A stretch of 64,000 nucleotides of DNA from Kiritimatiellia bacterium (GTDB taxonomy: Bacteria; Verrucomicrobiota; Kiritimatiellia; UBA8416; JADHWI01), in contig JASLPY010000013.1 of the NCBI GenBank assembly GCA_030744755.1, forward strand, positions 20,347-84,346. Reading direction: 5' to 3'. The notes under the pieces were generated by a model. The model saw nothing but the letters and a program-made list of their open reading frames with translations. It had not been told where the DNA came from and made no database searches. Positions within the stretch are counted from its first letter, which is position 1, and every line of letters starts with the position of its first letter. A program made the position numbers and the translations under genes. Positions 27,282 through 36,774 of the stretch are shown piece after piece.

Positions 27282-29144
27282 ATGAAGAAATACAGAACAA
27301 TCACTTTGCTGCTCCTGTCAGCTCTCGTCGCCGGGAGCAGCTTTGCCGCGAAGAGAAAACCTAAAACCAACTGGATGTACGTCGAAGAAGATCCGGCAAA
27401 GAAGATCTGTTTCGCGCCTTATACTGTGCACAACAACATCCTGAAAATGACCGCGCAGTTCTATCCACTGGACAAAGATCAAAGCAGAAGAGCGGAACTC
27501 CAGGTCAAAGAGGGTAACAACTGGAAAACTGTCGCGAAGGCAACCGTAAGCGAGGAACCTTACAATAACAGGGCGCAGGACCTGCGCTGGACAGCACATT
27601 TCAGAGTGGAGAACTGGGACTCGACCAGGACCGTCGCTTACCGCGTAGTCGGCCTCGAAGGAAAGGCCGCTTACGAGGGATCTATCCGCCGCGATCCGAT
27701 TGACAAGGAAGAGATTGTTGTGGCCGCCTTTACAGGAAACAGTAACCGCGACCGTAGACAGAAACCAGATCTGATCGCTAACTTGAAAGCACAGGACCCT
27801 GACCTGCTGTTCTTCTCTGGCGACCAGTCATACGATCACCAGAACCACCTCCACGCCTGGTTGCTTTTCGGACGCCAGTACGGAGAAGTGATAAAAGACC
27901 GGCCCACGATCTGTATCCCTGACGACCATGATGTGGGAAACGGGAACCTCTGGGGCAATGGTGGTAAGGCCGGCGGGCAGGGCTACAAGGACGCCACATA
28001 TACCAGGGGGGTCGAACACGCGCAGACAAGCAACCTGCCCGACCCCTACGACCCGACTCCCATACTGCGGGGCATCGGTGTCTATTACACATCACTCAAG
28101 ATAGGGCGCGTGGATTTTGCCATTATCGAAGACCGCAAGTTCAAGACCTATGTCGATATACTCGACAAGGATGCGCTCAAGCAGAAAGGACTGATCATGT
28201 CCCGCGCGGACCACGTGAAAGTCGCGCCACCGAAACCGAGCGATATCGATATGCCTGACGCTCCGCTTCTCGGGAAGCGCCAGCTCAAATTCATGGAAGA
28301 CTGGGGCGGCAATTGGCAGGGGGTCGATATGAAATGCGCTCTTTCCCAAACCATCTTTGCCGGCGGTGCCCATCTGCATTCCGGCCAGCGCCTGGCCATG
28401 GACCTTGATTCCAACGGCTGGCCGCAGTCAGGCAGGAACCGTGCGGTTCGCGCTTTGCGTAAGGCATTTGCATTCCATATCGCCGGCGACCAGCACCTGG
28501 CTACAGTCATCCATCACGGTATCGACGACTGGAATGACTCCATGTATTCCTTCTGCACCCCATCCATCGTCAACTACTACCCACGCCACTGGATGCCCCT
28601 CAAGAGAGAAGGACAGCGAATCGAAACACCTTTACCCCATACGGGCGAGTATATGGATGGATTCGGAAATTACGTAACGATGCATGCCTACGTTAACCCC
28701 AACCCGAAGAACGCGAAGAAATATGGTAATGCATGGGGCGCCAAGGCCGACGGTCATACCATTGTCCGTTTCAACGTCAAGAACCGCACAATCACCATGG
28801 AATGCTGGCCGCGTGGAGTTGACGTTACAAAAGATGACGCTCCACAATATCCAGGCTGGCCGATCATGATCAACCAGCAGGACAATTACGGCCGCAAAGC
28901 AAAAGCATATCTGCCGACCCTGGAAATCAAAGGCATGAATGATCCTGTCGTCCAGGTCATCGACGAAAAGAACGGCGACGTCGTCTACACCCTTCGTATC
29001 AGCGGAACAAGCTTCCGCCCGAAGGTCTTCCACGATGGTGCGTATACGATCAAAGTCGGCGATATCCCCGGGAAGATGAAGACCCTTGTCGGGATCAAAG
29101 CCCTTCCTCTCAACAAGGAGGAAGCCCTGAAGGTGGAACTGTAA
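27282..29144 (+). CDS. Secreted PhoD-like metallophosphoesterase
   Basis: This 620-residue protein has a clear signal peptide (about 1-22, LLLLSALVAGSSFAA) and a GAGGAG ribosome-binding site. An N-terminal beta-sandwich is followed by a calcineurin-like phosphoesterase core: FFSGDQSYDH (180-186 core), PDDHDVGNGNLWG (213-225) and HIAGDQHLATV (about 402-412). These supply the metal-binding Asp/His residues expected of PhoD/alkaline-phosphatase D relatives. The protein is exported and would act on phosphate esters or phosphodiesters outside the cytoplasm. The substrate is unknown, and in this setting phosphorylated glycans or teichoic-like polymers are possible. It precedes the sialidase-like gene by 38 bases. 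Confidence 0.75.
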   Translation: MKKYRTITLLLLSALVAGSSFAAKRKPKTNWMYVEEDPAKKICFAPYTVHNNILKMTAQFYPLDKDQSRRAELQVKEGNNWKTVAKATVSEEPYNNRAQDLRWTAHFRVENWDSTRTVAYRVVGLEGKAAYEGSIRRDPIDKEEIVVAAFTGNSNRDRRQKPDLIANLKAQDPDLLFFSGDQSYDHQNHLHAWLLFGRQYGEVIKDRPTICIPDDHDVGNGNLWGNGGKAGGQGYKDATYTRGVEHAQTSNLPDPYDPTPILRGIGVYYTSLKIGRVDFAIIEDRKFKTYVDILDKDALKQKGLIMSRADHVKVAPPKPSDIDMPDAPLLGKRQLKFMEDWGGNWQGVDMKCALSQTIFAGGAHLHSGQRLAMDLDSNGWPQSGRNRAVRALRKAFAFHIAGDQHLATVIHHGIDDWNDSMYSFCTPSIVNYYPRHWMPLKREGQRIETPLPHTGEYMDGFGNYVTMHAYVNPNPKNAKKYGNAWGAKADGHTIVRFNVKNRTITMECWPRGVDVTKDDAPQYPGWPIMINQQDNYGRKAKAYLPTLEIKGMNDPVVQVIDEKNGDVVYTLRISGTSFRPKVFHDGAYTIKVGDIPGKMKTLVGIKALPLNKEEALKVEL

Positions 29145-29182
29145 GTCCTGCCGGTCGCGCCGCAATAGTAACAGTAGAAGTT

Positions 29183-30547
29183 ATGAAAAACAGAATGACA
29201 ATTGTCCTGGCGCTGCTTGTCTCCGCCGTTTATGCCGAAGATACCGCCAAGCCGCTGACATACCGGCACTTCAACACCACAGAGACCGCCGAGCGGGTCA
29301 TAAGCATGACGCCGGTACCGGTCAAGTCTACTCCACGATGGGCGCGTGACGTTTCACAAAAAGAATTCGACTGGAAGAAACAGGTAAACAAAGAACCTTT
29401 CTTCTCAGGTCCGATACCGTTCGTGATACCGCCAACTGATAAAGATGAACCGTTTTACCCGCATAATCATCAGCCGTCGATCACCTGGCTCAAGAACGGC
29501 GACCTGCTGGCGATCTGGTATTCAACAAACTCGGAATACGGTCCGATCCTGACGGTGGTGGCCAGCCGTCTGCGCCCAGGCAAGAAAACGTGGGATCCGT
29601 CCAATGCGTTTTTCAAGGCGCATAATCACAACATGCACGGGTCCAGCATATTCCATGATGGACAAGGAACGATCTACCACTTCAACGGCATGGCACCCAA
29701 CGCCGCTACCGGCTGGAGGAAACTTGCTCTCCTGATGCGCATCAGCAAAGACAGCGGTGTGACCTGGACGCCGCCGAGGGCGATCGACGACGCGTTTACC
29801 AGACGTCACCAGGTGATTTCCGGAATGATCATGACAGAAGCCGGCGTACTGATTCAGAACTGCGACGCGGTCCCCGGGGCAAACGGCGGCAGCGCTCTGT
29901 ACATCAGCCGCGATGGTGCTAAGACCTGGACAGATCCCGGCAAAGACAAGCCCACACCAGAATTCACGGAAGGCGGAAAGGGAGAAGGAACGATCGCCGG
30001 CATTCACGCGAAGGTGGTTGAGCTTTCGGATGGGCGGCTTCTCGCCTTCGGGCGCATGGCCACGATCAACAAGCAGATGCCGATGAGTGTCTCTTCTGAT
30101 CTCGGCAAGACATGGACGTACAAGGCCAGTCCTTTCCCTCCGATCTCCGGTGGCCAGCGGCTGGTCCTGAGGCGGCTCCAGGAAGGTACATTGCTTTTCG
30201 CATCCTTTACATCCCCTCGAGGCAAGCCTGAAGCCAACGGTATGACTTTCAAGGACCAGAAAGGAAGAGAGTTCACCGGCTACGGCCTGTTCGCGGCCGT
30301 TTCGTTTGACGAAGGAAGAACCTGGCCCGTGCGAAAACTGCTCACCCCAGGTAAAGGTGATTTCGACGGCGGTGCCTGGACAAAGAAGTTTACGGCTACG
30401 CCCACGCGCGCCGAACATGGCGGATACCTCGCGGCAACGCAAACGCCCAACGGCGTGATCCACCTGATCAGCAGCCGCCTGCACTACCGGTTCAACCTGA
30501 CATGGCTGCTTGAGGGAACATCCAGGGGCGAGAATAGGAACAGATAG
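29183..30547 (+). CDS. Secreted sialidase-like (BNR/Asp-box) protein
   Basis: This 454-residue protein has a signal peptide (about 1-19, MTIVLALLVSAVYAED) and a six-bladed sialidase-like pattern with four Asp-box motifs: SKDSGVTW, SRDGAKTW, SSDLGKTW and SFDEGRTW. HNHQPSITWLKNGDLLAIWYS near residue 95 matches the first strand of exo-alpha-sialidase-like proteins. The family cleaves sialic or related ulosonic acids, but many members in PVC bacteria have other or unknown substrates. The Arg triad is not securely traceable by eye. It is in line with the PhoD-like and DUF1593 genes. Confidence 0.75.
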   Translation: MKNRMTIVLALLVSAVYAEDTAKPLTYRHFNTTETAERVISMTPVPVKSTPRWARDVSQKEFDWKKQVNKEPFFSGPIPFVIPPTDKDEPFYPHNHQPSITWLKNGDLLAIWYSTNSEYGPILTVVASRLRPGKKTWDPSNAFFKAHNHNMHGSSIFHDGQGTIYHFNGMAPNAATGWRKLALLMRISKDSGVTWTPPRAIDDAFTRRHQVISGMIMTEAGVLIQNCDAVPGANGGSALYISRDGAKTWTDPGKDKPTPEFTEGGKGEGTIAGIHAKVVELSDGRLLAFGRMATINKQMPMSVSSDLGKTWTYKASPFPPISGGQRLVLRRLQEGTLLFASFTSPRGKPEANGMTFKDQKGREFTGYGLFAAVSFDEGRTWPVRKLLTPGKGDFDGGAWTKKFTATPTRAEHGGYLAATQTPNGVIHLISSRLHYRFNLTWLLEGTSRGENRNR

Positions 30548-30562
30548 GATTCTGTTCTGTCA

Positions 30563-30602
30563 GGATGCGGGATACCCCTTCGCCAAGGCTACGGGGAGCA
30601 AG
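30563..30602. repeat. Dispersed palindromic repeat (GCGGGATACC / CCTTCGCCAAGGCTACGG)
   Basis: GATGCGGGATACC joined to CCTTCGCCAAGGCTACGGGG. The reverse complement of this combination is found, diverged and rearranged, inside the coding sequence at 54074-54133. Confidence 0.65.
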
Positions 30603-30622
30603 TACGAGACAGGAGGAAGACC

Positions 30623-32503
30623 ATGCACAACTACATATCCATTCTGACAAGTGCGCTGGTATGTCTTTTGACGATTACGGTTTCTGCCGATGAACTTGCA
30701 TTCTACCGCGGCGTGAACCTGGGCGGCCCGGCGATCACCATTGACGGGCGGCGTTGGGACGGTGACAACGCGAAGGGCCTGGTATGCAAAGACCGGGTAC
30801 TCGTCTTGAAGGACAGGCTGGAACTCAGTTCAAGGACAGACGACGCCCGGAAAACAATGCTGCACTCGTTTCGCTGGAATCGCGGCGGACATGTGCGCTT
30901 TGCCGATGTCCCGGCCGGCACGTACACCGTCTGGCTGTACGTGGTGGAAGACAATAACCCCGAGATCTTCGACATCGCCGTCGAGGAAATACCGGCGCTG
31001 CGAGGGCTCAACAGCGGCGGGAAGGGAACATGGCAGAAGGTCGGTCCGCTGGTGGTAAAGATCGAGGACGGGACCATCGACATCAAGACACGCGGAGGCG
31101 CGGCGAACATCTGCGGGATCGAGATATGGAAGGGCGCGCCGAAGGGTGTCAGGCTGCTGATCGCTCCGCATGGCGGCAAGCCGCTCAACTCGGCGAAGAC
31201 GACGATTTCGAAGGCACCGGTCTCCCCGTTTCTCGGCAAGTTTCCCGACCACAAGCCACGCGTCATGGTGATGACCGATATTGGCGGCGATCCGGATGAT
31301 CGGCAGTCGCTTGTGCGTTACCTGCTGTACACGTGCGATTTTGAGACGGAGGGGTTCTGTACCGGGTTCGGATGGGGGCATGACAGAAAGACCCGCCCGG
31401 ACCTGATCCACAAGGCCATCGATGCCTATGCCAAGGTGGAGAAGAATCTGCGAAAACACCGTAAGGACTACCCGTCCGCGGCTTCACTGAAAGCGCTGGT
31501 CAAGGACGGCAGCAACGGTAATAAACATCAAGTCGGCGCCGGCAACGACAGCGAGGCTTCGGACTGGATCATCAAGGTGCTTGAGAAGGACGATCCGCGC
31601 CCGGTGTGGTTCTCCATCTGGGGCGGGCCGCGTGAACTGGCCCAGGCCCTGTGGAAGATGCAGCAGACGAAGAGTCTCGAAGAACTCACCCGGCTGAAAG
31701 CAAAGATAAGAGTTCACTCCATCGCTGATCAGGACAAAACCGCGGGATGGATCAAACAGAACCACCCGGACGTGTTCTATTTGTACTCGAAGTTTCTGTA
31801 CCGCGGCGTCTGGCAGCACGGCGACCAGGACATCGTGTCACGGGCATGGCTGAAGGAACATGTGCTGACCGGTCATGGCGCCTTGGGTGCCCCTGAGGTC
31901 TATCCCATCGACGCTCACGGCAAGAAAGGAATCAAGGAAGGGGACACGCCCTCTTATTTCTGGGTGTTGCGCAACGGCCTGAGCGATCCCGAGGCTCCGT
32001 CCTGGGGCAACTGGGGGGGACGTTTCCAGTACAGCGGCGCAGGCAGCGAATTCGTACCGGCTCAGGACATACACAACGGCAAGCCTGACATGTACTACAC
32101 TATCTGGCGCTGGCGTACCGCGTACCAGAACGAGTTCCAGGCCCGCATGGACTGGTGCGTCAAGCCGTACAACGAGGCCAATCACGAGCCGAAGGCGGTG
32201 TGCAACGGCAAAAAGGGAATAGGGACCGTCCACATCAACGCCAGGCCGGGTGAACGCGTGACCCTGTCCGCCAAGGGAAGCAGCGATCCCGACGGGAACA
32301 CGATCTCATACCGTTGGTGGAACTACCGCGACGCCGGCACGTATGACGCAGATGTCGCCATCGAAGGCGGAACTTCGGAGGAGGCCGCCATCAACACACC
32401 TCCGGATGCAAGCGGCAAAACGATACACGTGATCCTGGAAGTCGTTGACAGCGGCAGGCCGCCACTTGTCGCATATAGACGGGTAATAGTCAGCGTTAAG
32501 TGA
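30623..32503 (+). CDS. Secreted DUF1593 (nucleoside-hydrolase-like) protein
   Basis: This 626-residue protein has a signal peptide (about 1-23) and an AGGAGG ribosome-binding site. An N-terminal malectin-like domain (about 25-170, FADVPAGTYTVWLYVVEDNN) precedes the DUF1593 core, which begins PRVMVMTDIGGDPDDRQSLVRYL, an Asp-rich loop like that of nucleoside hydrolases. HQVGAGNDSEASDW and WFSIWGGPRELAQAL follow. The C-terminal region (about 540-626, SSDPDGNTISYRWWNY) is PKD/immunoglobulin-like, as in the cellulose-binding Sde182 type. It probably hydrolyses or binds a sugar derivative outside the cell; activity is unproven for the family. It ends four bases into a possible GTG start of the next frame. 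Confidence 0.75.
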   Translation: MHNYISILTSALVCLLTITVSADELAFYRGVNLGGPAITIDGRRWDGDNAKGLVCKDRVLVLKDRLELSSRTDDARKTMLHSFRWNRGGHVRFADVPAGTYTVWLYVVEDNNPEIFDIAVEEIPALRGLNSGGKGTWQKVGPLVVKIEDGTIDIKTRGGAANICGIEIWKGAPKGVRLLIAPHGGKPLNSAKTTISKAPVSPFLGKFPDHKPRVMVMTDIGGDPDDRQSLVRYLLYTCDFETEGFCTGFGWGHDRKTRPDLIHKAIDAYAKVEKNLRKHRKDYPSAASLKALVKDGSNGNKHQVGAGNDSEASDWIIKVLEKDDPRPVWFSIWGGPRELAQALWKMQQTKSLEELTRLKAKIRVHSIADQDKTAGWIKQNHPDVFYLYSKFLYRGVWQHGDQDIVSRAWLKEHVLTGHGALGAPEVYPIDAHGKKGIKEGDTPSYFWVLRNGLSDPEAPSWGNWGGRFQYSGAGSEFVPAQDIHNGKPDMYYTIWRWRTAYQNEFQARMDWCVKPYNEANHEPKAVCNGKKGIGTVHINARPGERVTLSAKGSSDPDGNTISYRWWNYRDAGTYDADVAIEGGTSEEAAINTPPDASGKTIHVILEVVDSGRPPLVAYRRVIVSVK

Positions 32504-32526
32504 GAAGCTTGAAAGGGTCATTGCTA

Positions 32527-33774
32527 ATGAAGAACTTTCATTCTCTTGTCGTAACAAGTATTTGCTGCGCCGCCACAGCTCTGGCAGCACCTTCGGTCGA
32601 CAAACAGGTGCGTGCGGAGATCAAGAATCCGGCCCCTGTCCGGGCCGTCACTAAAGGCCCGAAGTTCCATTGGTTCGGCTATTACGACAAGCTCCAGTTC
32701 GACCCCTCCGGTCGTTACCTTCTTTCCATGGAAGTGGACTTCGAGCACCGGAGCCCGAAGGCTGATGACGTAATCAATGTCGGCATGGTCGATCTCGAGG
32801 ACAACGACAAATGGATCGAACTGGGCAAGACCCGCGCCTGGTGCTGGCAGCAGGGCTGCATGCTGCAGTGGCGACCCGGTTCGGATTCAGAGGTCGTCTA
32901 CAACGACCGCGAGGGAGACAACTTCGTTTGCCGAATAGTCGACATCAAGACCCGGAAGACCCGTACCATCCCCCGCGCCATTTACCATCTCTCGCCCTGC
33001 GGGAAGTTCGCCATAACGGCCGACTTCCGCAGGATCCAGGACATGCGCCCGGGTTACGGGTACGCCGGCCTGCCCGATCCCTGTAAGGACGAACTCGCGC
33101 CCGCGAAATCCGGGATCTGGCGAGTCGATCTCGACAGCGGTGAGTCGAAATTTCTGTTCTCGATCGCGGATGTCGTGAAGCTCCCGAAGCCGGGCGCGGT
33201 ACCCTCGGACGCGAAGCACTACTTCAACCACATTGAATGCAGCACGGATGGAAAGCGTTTCGTGTTCCTGCACCGCTGGCGCATGCTCAGCGGCAGGGGC
33301 AGCTTCATCACGCGGATGCTGAGCGCGAACTCGGACGGATCCGATATCAGGCTCGTCTCAACCAACGGGGGAGTTTCCCATTTCATATGGCGGGATCCGG
33401 AACATGTATCGATCTGGCATACCGGCGCCTACCGCCTCTACAAGGATGACGGGTCCTGCGAGAACACCGTGCAGTGGGAAGCGGCCAACGGCCACCAGAG
33501 CTACCTGCCCGACACGAACAACGAATGGATGATCTCCGACACCTATGCCCGGGGCGAGAACAGGGAGATTGTGCCTTATCTCTACCATCTTCCCTCGAAG
33601 CGGGTTGTTCCACTGGGCGGCTTTTCTCAGCCCGGTAAGTACCGTGGCGAATGGCGCTGTGACAGCCATCCCCGTTTCAGCCCGGACGGCAGGACCATAT
33701 GCATCGACTCACCGCACAAGGGCAACGGCCGCCAGCTCTACCTGATGGATATCAGCGGGATTATCGGGAAATAG
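32527..33774 (+). CDS. Secreted TolB/WD40-like beta-propeller protein
   Basis: ATG at 32527, after AAAGGG, gives a signal peptide (MKNFHSLVVTSICCAATALAAP) and 415 residues; an in-frame GTG at 32500 is less convincing. The body has propeller-type repeats typical of TolB-like/oligogalacturonate-lyase-like proteins: FGYYDKLQFDPSGRYLLSMEVDFEHRS, HLSPCGKFAITADF, HIECSTDGKRFVFLHRW and HPRFSPDGRTICIDSPHKG. The pattern of conserved His and Arg is reminiscent of oligogalacturonate lyase-like propellers, but this is not certain. Last gene of the + strand run, ending near a short hairpin. Confidence 0.65.
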   Translation: MKNFHSLVVTSICCAATALAAPSVDKQVRAEIKNPAPVRAVTKGPKFHWFGYYDKLQFDPSGRYLLSMEVDFEHRSPKADDVINVGMVDLEDNDKWIELGKTRAWCWQQGCMLQWRPGSDSEVVYNDREGDNFVCRIVDIKTRKTRTIPRAIYHLSPCGKFAITADFRRIQDMRPGYGYAGLPDPCKDELAPAKSGIWRVDLDSGESKFLFSIADVVKLPKPGAVPSDAKHYFNHIECSTDGKRFVFLHRWRMLSGRGSFITRMLSANSDGSDIRLVSTNGGVSHFIWRDPEHVSIWHTGAYRLYKDDGSCENTVQWEAANGHQSYLPDTNNEWMISDTYARGENREIVPYLYHLPSKRVVPLGGFSQPGKYRGEWRCDSHPRFSPDGRTICIDSPHKGNGRQLYLMDISGIIGK

Positions 33775-33781
33775 GCAGATT

Positions 33782-33806
33782 CCGGTTGTGAATGATTCGT
33801 GACCGG
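33782..33806. terminator. Hairpin between convergent genes
   Basis: CCGGT...ACCGG outer stem with an inner GAAT/ATTC pairing lies between the stop at 33774 (+) and the stop at 33809 (-). No U-run is present, so a role as bidirectional terminator is tentative. Confidence 0.35.
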
Positions 33807-33808
33807 CC

Positions 33809-35176
33809 TCACTTAATCCACATACCTCTCTTCGGTTCTCTTTTCTTGCCGTCAGGGCGACCGCCCAGGGGCATGGCGTTTGCCTCAATATCTTCCAGCT
33901 GCTTTACGGCCAGTTCCTTCATCTCCCTGACCCGCTGCGCATGCTGATCGCTCAGGTTCTTATTCTCACCGGGATCTTCCGCGAGGTTAAACAGTGCCGG
34001 GCCCTTCTCAGATCCGGGAACGCCCTTTACCTTGTCAAGGTAGAGCTTCCAGTCTCCAACACGGATGGCATGCAGTACACCCCAGCCATGCCAGTACAGA
34101 AGATCTGTACGTGGATGCTTGGTCTTCTTGCCCATGATCGTGTCCCACACGTTGACACCGTCAATCCTGGGGCTCCCCTTTGAAATCTTTTTCAGGTCGA
34201 TACCGCAGGCATGTGCCAGGGTCGGAAGTATGTCAATGGCAGTGGTAAGTTCACCTGTCTCCTGGCCCGCGGGAACGACACCCGGCCAACGGAAGATGCA
34301 GGCAACGCGGGTGCCACCTTCCCTGGCATCCCATTTCAGTCCACTGTAAGGTCCAGCACTCGCCCATTTCCTCTGGCTCGGGTCTGGGCCATTGTCCGAG
34401 ATAAAGACCACGATGGTTTTCTGGTCGAGCTTCGCGCTCTCCAGGGCCTTGAGTATCTCACCGATTCGGCTATCAAGTTCTTCAACAACATCGCCGTATT
34501 CGGCGTTATCCGATTTCCCCTTCCATTCAGGATGGGCCTGCGCAGGAAAATGGGGCGCCGTGAAGGGAAGGTACAGAAAGAAGGATTTGTTCTTGTTACT
34601 CTCTATGAACTTGATTGCCTCTCTTGTGAACTTCTCTGTCAGGAACTTGTTGTCAAACGGGTCTTCCTCCAGCGACTCCCCCCGGTACAGTTTCTTTGTC
34701 TGGTTGTTGCTCATGTGTATGAAGTAGGTCGTATCGAAACCCTGTTTCACAGGGTGCATCTCAGGCGTTCTTCCGATATGCCATTTTCCGCACATCCCGG
34801 TCTGATACCCCTCGCCTTTGAACACCTCCGCAATCGTCAGGGCTTCCGGGGCAAGACCGTTCACCGTCTTCATACCGTAGCCCATCACGCCTCCATTCCA
34901 GCCCACGCGCGGCGGATAGGCTCCGGTCATCAGGGCCATTCGAGATGGAGTGCAGACCGTCGCACCTGCGTAGAAACTGGTAAGCCGAATACCATCGGCC
35001 GCAAGCTTGTCCAGGACCGGGGTCTTCATCTTCTCATTGCCGTAGCATGAGAGGTCTCCGTAGCCAAGATCGTCTACCATGATCAGGATGACGTTGGGCT
35101 TCTCAGGCGCACCCGTCCCCTGCCCCAACAGAACAAACGAGGCCAGAAGGCCGACAACAATGATTCTGCAATTCAT
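33809..35176 (-). CDS. Secreted S1-family sulfatase A
   Basis: This 455-residue protein has a signal peptide (about 1-22) and the S1 sulfatase layout. The metal-binding pair is LIMVDDLGYGD (Asp35/36). The formylglycine motif is CTPSRMALMTG, with Cys75 to be oxidised. KWHIG is at 131-135 and FISDNGPD at 259-264. The C-terminal subdomain carries LFNLAEDPGENKNL, typical of the family. It hydrolyses sulfate esters of carbohydrates outside the cytoplasm. The gene starts 21 bases after the Gfo/Idh gene on the same strand, so the two are probably one operon. The segment around residues 217-245 is the part duplicated as a fragment before the lyase gene. Confidence 0.92.
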   Translation of the reverse strand: MNCRIIVVGLLASFVLLGQGTGAPEKPNVILIMVDDLGYGDLSCYGNEKMKTPVLDKLAADGIRLTSFYAGATVCTPSRMALMTGAYPPRVGWNGGVMGYGMKTVNGLAPEALTIAEVFKGEGYQTGMCGKWHIGRTPEMHPVKQGFDTTYFIHMSNNQTKKLYRGESLEEDPFDNKFLTEKFTREAIKFIESNKNKSFFLYLPFTAPHFPAQAHPEWKGKSDNAEYGDVVEELDSRIGEILKALESAKLDQKTIVVFISDNGPDPSQRKWASAGPYSGLKWDAREGGTRVACIFRWPGVVPAGQETGELTTAIDILPTLAHACGIDLKKISKGSPRIDGVNVWDTIMGKKTKHPRTDLLYWHGWGVLHAIRVGDWKLYLDKVKGVPGSEKGPALFNLAEDPGENKNLSDQHAQRVREMKELAVKQLEDIEANAMPLGGRPDGKKREPKRGMWIK

Positions 35177-35197
35177 ATTCTCCGCCTATTCCTGTTA

Positions 35198-36562
35198 TTA
35201 CAGCGACCACCCTTTTCGATACGGTGTGTGTAGAAACTCGTTGGCCTTCTTGTTATCGAACTCGAACTTCTTCGCATTCCAATTGAGCTTTTCGCCTGGA
35301 ACACGCTGAGCCACCATGCCAAGAAGCACCATCTGTGTGAGTTGACCGCCGTACTCGAAGTTGGAACTCGCCGGATTACCATCCTTGCAGGCCCTTATCC
35401 AGTCGCCTTCGTGCCCGCCCTTGACCCTCGGAATCGTCTTCTCCGGACGCTTGAACTCTTTCATTCTCACTTCCGGAATAATCCTGGCCCCTCCCGCGCC
35501 ATGAGAACCATGCATGATCGTGTCCTTCTCGCCGAATATCAGGGCACCGCTCGCAGGTATTTTCCTGCCGTCTTCAAGCATTTCCGGCCTTGGAACATCG
35601 AAGACTCCATCATGCCATGTAAGCTTCACGGGGCAGAGCTTGCCGCGCTGAGGGAATTCGTAGGTGACTTTTGCCGCAATTGGAAAAGCTCTCCCTGCCA
35701 GCTCGGGTTTATGGTGCTTTACCTCCGCGGTTATGCTTGTTGGATTCATCAGGTCCAGTGCCCAGCACGCCGGGTCCAGGATGTGGCAGCCCATATCACC
35801 CAGCGCACCCGTCCCGAAATCCAGCCATGCACGCCATTTGAAGGGATGATATGACGGACTGTATTTCTGGTCTCTTACGGGGCCAAGCCAGAGATCCCAG
35901 TTTAGCGTGTCGGGTACGGGCGGGAAGTTCTTCGGCAGTTCTCTGGCCGCGAAGTTCGCATACCAGGGCCCGCTGTCGGGACGGTCAGTCCATGCGTGCA
36001 CTTCCTTGACATCCCCAATTGAGCCTGACTGCACCCATTCCCTGACCATCCGGATCTGTTCCGATGAATGCCCCTGGTTACCCATCTGGGTCTGGACTTT
36101 TGATTTGCGCGCGGCTTCAGTGATCTTGCGCGCCTCGTAAGCGGTATGCGTAAGTGGTTTCTGACAGAAAACATGCTTTCCTGACTCTATAGCGGCCATT
36201 GTAATGACTGCGTGCGTATGGTCGGGGGTTGCAATAACGACGGCGTCGATATCCTTCTGCTTTTCCAGCATCACACGATAATCCGTGTAACGGGCAGCTT
36301 TCGGATAGGCATTGAACGTTCTTCCCGCATGTTTGCTGTCGACATCACACAGCGCAACAATGTTCTCCCTCGCACAAGCACGGAGGTTGCCGCTACCCAT
36401 GCCGCCAATACCGACTCCGGCTACGTTCAGTTTTTCGCTCGGAGGCGTTTGCTTGTTGGCCCCTACAACGTAGCCGGGAACTATCGAGAATACGGTTGCG
36501 GCCGTCGTGCCTGCAGCCAGGAATCTCCTGCGTGACATGCTTTTATTGCGATTTTTCGTCAT
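35198..36562 (-). CDS. Tat-exported Gfo/Idh/MocA-family oxidoreductase
   Basis: The start at 36562 has a strong AAGGAGATGC ribosome-binding site and yields 454 residues. The Tat signal is MSRRRFLAAGTTAATVF (SRRRFL at 10-15). The Rossmann nucleotide-binding loop is GIGGMG (51-56), followed by ALCDVD. The EKP position reads CQKPLTH, with Gln replacing Glu as often seen in exported PVC members. The C-terminal alpha/beta domain contains WLDFGTGALGDMGCHILD. Enzymes of this family oxidise sugars or inositols with NAD(P), or perform glycosidase chemistry through NAD. Tat export means the folded protein carries its cofactor to the periplasm. Operon with the sulfatase 21 bases downstream. Confidence 0.88.
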   Translation of the reverse strand: MTKNRNKSMSRRRFLAAGTTAATVFSIVPGYVVGANKQTPPSEKLNVAGVGIGGMGSGNLRACARENIVALCDVDSKHAGRTFNAYPKAARYTDYRVMLEKQKDIDAVVIATPDHTHAVITMAAIESGKHVFCQKPLTHTAYEARKITEAARKSKVQTQMGNQGHSSEQIRMVREWVQSGSIGDVKEVHAWTDRPDSGPWYANFAARELPKNFPPVPDTLNWDLWLGPVRDQKYSPSYHPFKWRAWLDFGTGALGDMGCHILDPACWALDLMNPTSITAEVKHHKPELAGRAFPIAAKVTYEFPQRGKLCPVKLTWHDGVFDVPRPEMLEDGRKIPASGALIFGEKDTIMHGSHGAGGARIIPEVRMKEFKRPEKTIPRVKGGHEGDWIRACKDGNPASSNFEYGGQLTQMVLLGMVAQRVPGEKLNWNAKKFEFDNKKANEFLHTPYRKGWSL

Positions 36563-36713
36563 GATGCATCTCCTTGATTGATCAAACGCGTTCTGTCCGA
36601 AATCAGAAACCTGAACAAACATCCCTGGGGCCCCTTACTCCCCTCTGGAGAGGAGATCTACATCTTAGGGCAGGAGAGCGTGAGAGGCCATAGGCAATAC
36701 CGGTTCTTGGGAG

Positions 36714-36773
36714 GGGACCTCTCGGAGATAGGTCCCTACTTCTGAAGTACATGCCTATCTCCGAGAGGCATGC
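36714..36773. repeat. Paired-hairpin element, copy 1
   Basis: Two hairpins sit side by side: GGGACCTCTCGGAGATAGGT with its arm, then ATGCCTATCTCCGAGAGGCAT. The reverse complement matches 48572-48629 nearly base for base. It begins two bases beyond the stop codon of the GH95-like gene (minus strand), so it may double as its terminator. Confidence 0.85.
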
Positions 36774-36774
36774 A

